Assembly (NCBI RefSeq): GCF_958298935.1
Contig: NC_084940.1
Span: forward strand, 5,052,001 to 5,116,000
Direction of reading: 5' to 3'
Length of the DNA stretch: 64,000 nt
Origin: Phragmites australis
Lineage: Eukaryota > Streptophyta > Magnoliopsida > Poales > Poaceae
The translations under genes were made by a program, and so were the position numbers. Below are positions 57,881-64,000 of the stretch, in pieces. The notes beneath the pieces were generated by a model. It was given only the letters and a program-made list of their open reading frames with translations, had not been told where the DNA came from and ran no database searches. Numbering within the stretch: the first letter of the stretch is position 1; every line of letters begins with the position of its first letter.

Positions 57881-59333
57881 TGTCGGTGAATCAGGAACCA
57901 AGGGTCCCCGAATCCCGAGGCTAGGCCAGCAATCCGCCACGTGGCGCCATCCCGCGGAGTCTCCTCCGCAAGGTCAAAAAGATTAAGTCCCGGGAGAGGG
58001 CGCTTGGGGCCACAGTCAGTGGTCCCCGAGTACCCAAGTTCCCCGATGATCTGCGAAGTTTAAGTACCGCGAAGAAAGTGCTCGGGGAGGTATACGGTGA
58101 CCCCCAAGCACCCGAGTCCCCCGACGATCAGGAAAGCTAAGTACCAGGAGAAATGTGCCCGGGGCCGCGAGCAGTGGCCCCCTGGGCGCCCAAGTATCCC
58201 GAGGACCCACTGAAGGAAGTTCCTGGAAAGAGTGCTCGGGGCTGCGTGCAGCAACCCCCGAGCACTCGGTCCCCTAAGGATCCGTATAAGCGTGCCCGGG
58301 AGAGAGTGCTCGGGGAGGTGAACAGTACCCCCGAGCACTCGGTTCCCCGAGGATCAAGAAAGGGCATTCTCGGGAGAGAGTGCTCGGGGAGGTGAACAGT
58401 GACCCCCGAGCACTCGGTTCCCCGACGACTCAGAGAGCCCCCTGACAGTGGCCCCCGAGGGGCCCACTGATGAGGTGTCAGCCAGTCAAAGGCCCAAGGC
58501 CGCATTTAAAGAGCGCACGTGGCCTGTCACCTCCAACTGCTCCCGCCATGCTCGGTGTTAGTTCCTGCCACATTCTGGCAGGAGGGCGTGGGGTCATTGA
58601 ATGCACGGGTCCCATCCCGTGCCATCCGGCCCACCTCGGGATAACGTCGTTGGGGCCGAGGCGTTCCGTCTGCCGCGCTGCTGTGGCAGGAGAACAAGAC
58701 AAGGCGGGGACGCCGGGCCGCTCTGCGGCTGCCTGGTGGGCCCTCTCCACAGCGCCCGTTGCCAGTGCATTTATGGTGACGGATGACCGGGCGTGGGACG
58801 CATTTTCCAGCCCCGGTCACTTCGCACAGAGGTGATGATGACGTCATTTCCATTTATGGTGTCTCGGAACTCGTGCCCCCTCCCGTTCAGGGCACGCCAC
58901 TGCCGGCGGGTATTTAAAGCAGCCGGCAGCACGGACAAAGACAAGTTTTAGAGGCTTTGGAGAAGTTTTCGCAGTAGCGAAGAGAAGAGAAGATCGAGAG
59001 CACCCAAAGCCAGTAGATACACGCAGACTGAAGAACAAGGAGCCCCAGGCTCTAAGTTAGACAAACATTCTTGTAACCAGCAACATCCTTGAGGGACATT
59101 CTCAAGGCATTTATAGTATCCATACAGGAGTAGAGTGTTACGCCTCCGTGCGGCCCGAACCTGTCTAAACACCAGCGCATTTACTTCGTTCCGCACTAGA
59201 TCATTCCACCCCACCGGCCATCGCATTCATACCCATTTATTTCTCCGGCGAACATATTCAGGATCATCCTCCCGGCCGAATCTCTAAAAAATGGTCCCTC
59301 AGAATCCCTGCGACAGGAGTTAACCCTCCGACA
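57881..59333 (+). mobile_element. Solo LTR, 1453 bp
   Basis: It starts TGTCGGTGAATCAGG and ends AACCCTCCGACA, with inverted TGTCGG/CCGACA tips. It is flanked by GCCGC on both sides (57876-57880 and 59334-59338), a perfect 5-bp target duplication. A TATTTAAA box lies at 58911 in plus orientation. No internal retroelement sequence remains, so it arose by LTR-LTR recombination. Confidence 0.92.
58000..58460 (+). repeat. ~75-bp tandem repeats in the U3 part of the solo LTR
   Basis: About six adjacent, diverged units beginning GTGCTCGGGGAGGTGAACAG, each with a CCCCCGAGCACTCGG half that is complementary to its start (GTGCTCGGGG / CCCCGAGCAC), so each unit can form a hairpin. Such U3 repeats are often enhancer-like in retroelements. 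Confidence 0.85.
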
Positions 59334-59389
59334 GCCGCCATAATTCCCGTGAATCTATGTCGACTACGAGTCCTTATCTCCCTCAAGGG

Positions 59390-59535
59390 AATCAAGTAAA
59401 TATGCTAACGGGCAAAGAATCGGCGTATTCTCAAGCCCTGGCTACTGTAGCCACTGTTCACTCAATGCTAGCCATTGGATCCGAACGCCAGTGTCGATTC
59501 CTTCTGCATGTCCCTCGCCCTGACCCCTCGCGAGC
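59390..59535 (+). repeat. Direct repeat, copy 2 (about 145 bp)
   Basis: Same order of blocks as 57345-57490: AAGTAAATATGCTAACGG, AAGAATCGGCGTATTCT, TGTTCACTCAATGCTAGCCA and CGCCAGTGTCGATTCCTTC. It lies on the other side of the solo LTR. Confidence 0.8.
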
Positions 59536-59755
59536 GACCCAAGATGAAAAGCATGGGTGACACCGAGTCCAAAATTGCTGTTCTGTGCGCATGCTGGCTC
59601 GCTCCGTAGCGTGCTCACTCGAGCAACGTTGCACTTCCACCTGCCCCCCAGTAGGCCCCACCCACGTGGATTTTGGCTTCGCATGCCCCCTGCACGCCTC
59701 ACGCTAGTGTATGAGTCGAGAAAGTGAGTCTTTTTTTCATTTTTTCTTTTTAAAC

Positions 59756-59990
59756 TGATATAAAGTTGTGTTGGAAAAATTACTGACAAAAGTTTGTTCA
59801 AAAAGGTTATTGATAATAAATTTGTTAGAAAAGCTGTTCGATATAATTTTTTCAAAAAATTATTTGTTACAAGTTTTGTTAAAAAACTTTTTGATATAAG
59901 TTCCTGATACAATTTTTTTAATAAATGTCATTGATATAAGTTTGTTAAAAAGTTATTTAATATAAGTTATTAATAAAATTAAGGTTTGCT
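59756..59990. repeat. A-T rich ~27-bp tandem array, about eight diverged units
   Basis: Units are variants of TGATATAAGTTTGTTAAAAA followed by GTTATT. They form a run on both sides of 59880. Confidence 0.65.
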
Positions 59991-60450
59991 AAATAAGTTA
60001 TTAGGAGATTAAAAAGTGCATGGCATTTTTTCTCAACTTTTTATCGGTAACTTTTTCTTGGTAATTGTTTGCCAAAACAATTCTGTCAAAAAATTTAGCT
60101 TAAAGTTTTCAGCTGTCTAAATACCTTTCTTGGTAACTTTTTCTGCCAAAAATTTCATAACTAATGGATTTTTTATTTATTTTTTCTCTCGGTGTGACGA
60201 ACTGGAAGCTAACCTGAGTCAGAAAAAGAAATCAGCCTAACCCGCCATTTCCTGAAACGGCAGCGCGCAGAGCAGAAAAAGGAAGAAGGGGCTCGCACGC
60301 TTACCAAAAACAGTAAAAAACAGGCTGTCGGAATCGCACGCGCGCGCGAATTAGCAGGCTCCCACCGGGTTAGCGTAGCCTTGTCCTGTGTTTGAATTTC
60401 CTTCCGCGCGCACAATTCAGCGAGGCCGAGGAGGAGGTTACGGAGAGTAA
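59991..60450. other. Intergenic, nothing recognised
   Basis: No coding sequence or RNA was recognised. A short CGCGCGCG run lies near 60340. Confidence 0.35.
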
Positions 60451-60719
60451 GTGTATGTTTGGCAGAGTTTTTAAAATAGTTTTTTTTTTAAATTAAAGGA
60501 ACTCTGCTAAATAATAGTTTTTAGCTGCTTAAGTGAAATCTGTAGGAGTGATTATCTGAAATGAACTAGAAGCTAGAGAGCTGAAAAAATAGATTTACCT
60601 AATTCACTTCTCACACAGAATCACTTACCCCATATATTTTATTCTATAAAATCACTTTCAGTAATAAAATTATTCTCTACAGAGAATTTAAATAACAAAG
60701 AGCTCTACCAAACAGGCTC
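60451..60719. mobile_element. Tourist-like MITE, 269 bp
   Basis: The ends GTGTATGTTTGGCAGAG and, inverted, GAGCCTGTTTGGTAGAG agree at 13 of 17 positions and match the common grass TGTTTGG-AGAG MITE end. TAA lies directly on each side (60448-60450, 60720-60722). Confidence 0.7.
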
Positions 60720-60973
60720 TAACATCTATTTTCACTTCAAGCTACAAAATGGGAAACAAACTTCCACAGACCCATTCCAACGGCCCACACATAAACAAAT
60801 TACTGAACCAGACCATGCAATTAAGCCTTGCAAGATTGTACTAAACTACCAGTGTGCTACTACTACACTAGCAACATGTATCACACATCCATGCATACGC
60901 CTACGGTTTGGCACACTAGCCTCTGCCCCAACACTAACAAAGACATCTGGGTGTTGATCCGCTTGTGCGTGGA
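60720..60973 (-). other. 3' flank of the ABCG gene
   Basis: Probably the 3' untranslated region of the minus-strand transporter gene. No clear poly(A) signal was chosen. Confidence 0.4.
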
Positions 60974-62434
60974 TCACGGACTGCCCGAGCCCTGCTCTGC
61001 GACATGCACCGACGGCGCGGTGTTCCTGAACCTGAACCCCTTCACCACGGGCTTCACCTTCTCAGTGAGTTTCACGATGGCCAAGAACAGAACCCTGTAC
61101 AGCACAACCATGACGCACAGGATGGCGAGGTCGACCCACTTGCTGTACCCTAACTGCACCTGCCAGGTGTCCCTCAGGATCTCGACGCCGGAGATGGTGG
61201 GGGCGCCGCCGGCCAGGTCGTTTGGGAATGTGAGGCCCAGGAACTCGTTCTTGTAGAACCCCTGGTTGGCGTACTTGTGGAACGCGATGTAGTACATGGG
61301 GTAGCGCCACACCGGCTTGGGCAGGTCGTTGGGAAGGCGGAAGAATCCGCCGTTGAGCATCATGACGCCCTGGATGCCGGCGCCGGTGATGATGCCCATG
61401 AGGAAATCGGGGACGGCGCTGGCCACGATCATCATGAGCCCCTCGACGACCATCATGGTCGTGAACAGCACCAGGGCGAAGTAGGCGAAGTGGCCGAAGC
61501 TGCTCTGGAGGCCGACCAGGTAGTAGGCCATGGCGCCGGGCACGACGGAGATGAGCGCCAGGTACGGCGCCGCCGACACCGTGTTCGCGATCGCGAAGGA
61601 CGTCACGCCGTAGTGCCCGTTCAGCCTCTCCCGCCCGAAGATCTGCATTATTGGATAATTGAAGGCATGATTAGATGAGATGATGAACAAGGAATGATCA
61701 ATGATATTACGGCCATCAATGAGTGAGCGAGCTGAGGTTGAGCTGGACCTTCATGTCCTCGACGAAAGACGGGAAGCCTCCGATGGCCATGAAGGTGAGG
61801 AAAGCGGCGACGAAATTGAGCATGGAGCCACGAGCCTGCAGAGATTTTCATATGAGCACCGTACACGCACTACGATTGGATGCACAGCGATGAATAAAAA
61901 TGAAACGCAACAGGTCTATATGTATTTAGTCACCATGATTGATCCATAGCTGTGGCCGACATCGTAGAAAACGGTGCCGACGCAGAGGCACACCATGATA
62001 TAAATGGCGAACCGCAGCCAGTAGTAGCCCAGGTCCCTGTACATGTTCACAAAGGACCTCTTTGTGAGCACGAAGGATTGCGTCAGGAAGCTCGGCTGCC
62101 ATTCCTTCTTCACCACCGCCCCTCCCTGCAAAAAAGAGCCCATGAAACATGTAAATTTTTGCTCTCACACAGGGCAATAAAATCCATGTGGGTATAATGC
62201 AGAATGTTATGTATGGCTTACAGTTTCGCGTATATCGGCGATCTGCCGCGTCACTTTCTCCACGTAGGCGGAGGATTTGTACGAGTTCACCAGCGTGTCG
62301 ATCGCCTGAGCAGTGGTAGTTTTCTCCCCGTTCAGACCTTCGATATCCTTGTCGAAGTCCTTGTTGATGGTCCTCAGGAAGTGGTCAGAAGGGTTCATCA
62401 GTGATGGACAGGGGAACCCGCTCAGAGAGAAGAA
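60974..62434 (-). CDS. ABCG half-transporter (WBC11/12/15-like), 3' exons only
   Basis: Four GT/AG exons in one frame: 62434-62222, 62125-61934, 61835-61749, 61642-60974, together 386 codons plus stop. They begin inside the linker ([10 protein letters not shown]...[15 protein letters not shown]) and encode the ABC2 membrane domain: [56 protein letters not shown], then [13 protein letters not shown], several membrane segments, [27 protein letters not shown], and a short tail. These blocks are characteristic of the plant ABCG11/12/15 group, plasma-membrane exporters of cuticle lipids. The ATPase exons (Walker A/B, signature) are not in 62435-64000; they should lie beyond the window end, or the copy is 5'-truncated. 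The retained reading frame and clean splice sites favour a real gene. Confidence 0.9.
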
Positions 62435-64000
62435 CTGCAAGTAATGAAATGCAAGCTGAGTAATTTATAATCTTAAAATGGCACGAATTACTTCAGTAGT
62501 ACTATTCTACTATATAATCTTTTGTACTCCAAGTCCTGGAAGTCAAGAACGGAGTAAAGTCTGAAATTTCAGATGTTGGTCCATACAATTGTACTGCAGC
62601 CATCTTCAGTAATTTATTTTTTCAAACAAGTATTTTTAATTTTTTACTATTGGCGGATCATATATTTCTCCTTCATTCTTAGTTCAGGACTGCCATCTTC
62701 AGCTAGAAAAGACGCGTGTTTTCTTCCTAATTTCTTGGCACGTCCTACTCGAAGTTGAAACCGACTGGTCAAGTTTCTCAAAAAAAATTGACGATGAGAA
62801 GGCTATTATTCAAAGAGTTATATAATTTGTTCAGGACATGTTTTCTTCCTCTCTGTTTCGTCTTCAATAACATCTGTAATTTGTTGTATCTGGACCTCTC
62901 CTTGCATGGTTGTTTACATAATGCTCCATCTGATTCCAAATATAAGTTTATTAGGATATTGACACGATTTTCAATATATCACTTTGATTAACAATATCTA
63001 TAAAATTAAATTGTCTTAAATAGAAATAATTATATATTATGATAATATTTTTCATAATGAATCCAGCAATATCAACGTTATGTTATCAATGTTTATGTTT
63101 TTTTATTATTGATGGTCAAAGCTGAAAATATTTGACTTAGGATAAATATAAATAGATTTATATTTGAAATTGGAGGGAGTAAGTTCTATAGACCACTTCT
63201 AATCACTTTGTCTGCAGAGCTATCTGCAATATATGCTTTCATCTGAAATTTTGACGAAACTGTATCACTGATGTGATGCTTCCACCGGCAGAGCTGAATC
63301 ACGCAGGCACCTCAAGTCAAACGAGATCAAGTAGCACAGATGCAGCGAACTTTACTACTCGATCCTATGCCATCGATTAGGATATGCTCCGCAACTGTGC
63401 CTTGATGTCGGCCCTACTATTACCAATTGTTCAATAAACCACAAACATAAGGAAAACAAGTGCAAGTTCACACTCCTCTAACCGGTTCAGTCACTGTCTA
63501 AGCGCAATAAATTTGACCTGCGCTTCTGTTGTGACGAAGCTAGCGCCATAAATTAGTTGCTACCAAAACGACGAATGTTTCCATAATGGAGTAGTTTTAG
63601 GTAGTTTTAGTATTCCATAATTTCTACAGTAGTCTCCTTTAAGCTAGCCGAGTCCCTATCAGTGTTCAAGAACAGTTGACAAATGGCACTACATGGCAGT
63701 ATGCCAACACTAGTTTTCAGGAGTAAGTACATGGATTCAACTGACAAGATTGAAACACAAAGTCTCCACTATTTTGACAAGAATATACTCAAGTGCTGAA
63801 ATATCTACCAAATATGCGAACTTAAACGGACAAACATTTCATAAGAGAATAGTGCTACATCTGAAATTTTCATATATGGATACGTGCGTATAATTTATCA
63901 GGACTATTCATTTACCTTCTACCGACCAGGTTAGTTACCATGCATGTCCAAACACGTACGTACGTCTATCCAGCCATAACTAATTAACTACTCCACATCC
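62435..64000 (-). other. Intron of the ABCG gene (to window end)
   Basis: The acceptor TTACTTGCAG at 62435-62444 ends this intron. No exon with ABC ATPase motifs could be read in the rest. It contains a Stowaway-like MITE at 62924-63179. Confidence 0.55.
62924..63179. mobile_element. Stowaway-like MITE in the ABCG intron
   Basis: The right end reads TTTGAAATTGGAGGGAG followed by TA; the left end CTCCATCTGATTCCAAATAT is its partial inverse, preceded by TG instead of TA. 256 bases, A-T rich, non-coding. Confidence 0.7.

Noticed and set aside
58000..58460. CRISPR-like look of regularly spaced repeats
   Set aside because: Units are contiguous and diverged with no unique spacers, inside a plant LTR; there are no cas genes.

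Overview
This is a stretch of plant nuclear DNA, most likely from a grass (Poaceae). The evidence is spliced genes with GT/AG introns and GC-rich first exons, plant-only protein families (SOFL, PORR, group S bZIP, ABCG half-transporter, MBD zinc-finger protein), an intron-containing tRNA-Tyr, and the usual grass transposons (Tat and Reina type Ty3/gypsy elements, MULEs, hAT, LINEs, Tourist and Stowaway MITEs). No prokaryotic, organellar or viral gene system was seen. The species cannot be fixed from sequence alone. Layout: 1-5741 is the 5' part of a decayed Tat-type Ty3/gypsy element on the minus strand, cut by the window start. 5742-12200 is gene-poor and holds small inverted-repeat elements, a Stowaway-like MITE and a probable SINE. 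12200-14800 holds a long CT microsatellite and a decayed hAT transposase gene. 15553-16089 is a single-exon bZIP gene. 17566-22671 is a complete, young Reina-like chromovirus with matching LTRs, PBS, PPT, one open polyprotein frame and a 5-bp target duplication. Directly beyond it, 26866-23044 (minus) is a four-exon gene for an unrecognised 202-residue protein. 27000-34000 is repeat-rich and includes a Pack-MULE-like unit and a frameshifted gene fragment. 34206-34364 encodes a 52-residue membrane protein, and 36515-36063 a SOFL-type protein. 39737-43631 is a 3.9-kb MULE with 61-bp-plus TIRs, a 9-bp target duplication and subterminal repeats. 45002-45087 is tRNA-Tyr(GTA). 48169-47565 (minus) is a shortened, frame-broken PORR gene lying head-to-head with a four-exon MBD plus C2H2 gene (48744-53898). 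54354-55910 is a nest of LINE 3' ends in alternating orientation. 57881-59333 is a solo LTR with a perfect 5-bp target duplication. 62434-60974 (minus) is the 3' half of an ABCG transporter gene whose ATPase exons lie outside the window. How it fits together: the host genes (bZIP and MBD regulators, SOFL, an organelle RNA-binding relic, a lipid or wax type exporter, tRNA-Tyr) share no obvious pathway. They are single genes set among nested transposons. The clearest results are structural: four transposon insertions whose boundaries can be read to the base (Reina element, MULE, solo LTR, LINE-in-LINE), a multi-exon gene of unknown function, and a PORR gene reduced to a transit peptide and its C-terminal third. 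I did not find a convincing new multi-gene system; the unexplained items are listed as findings.
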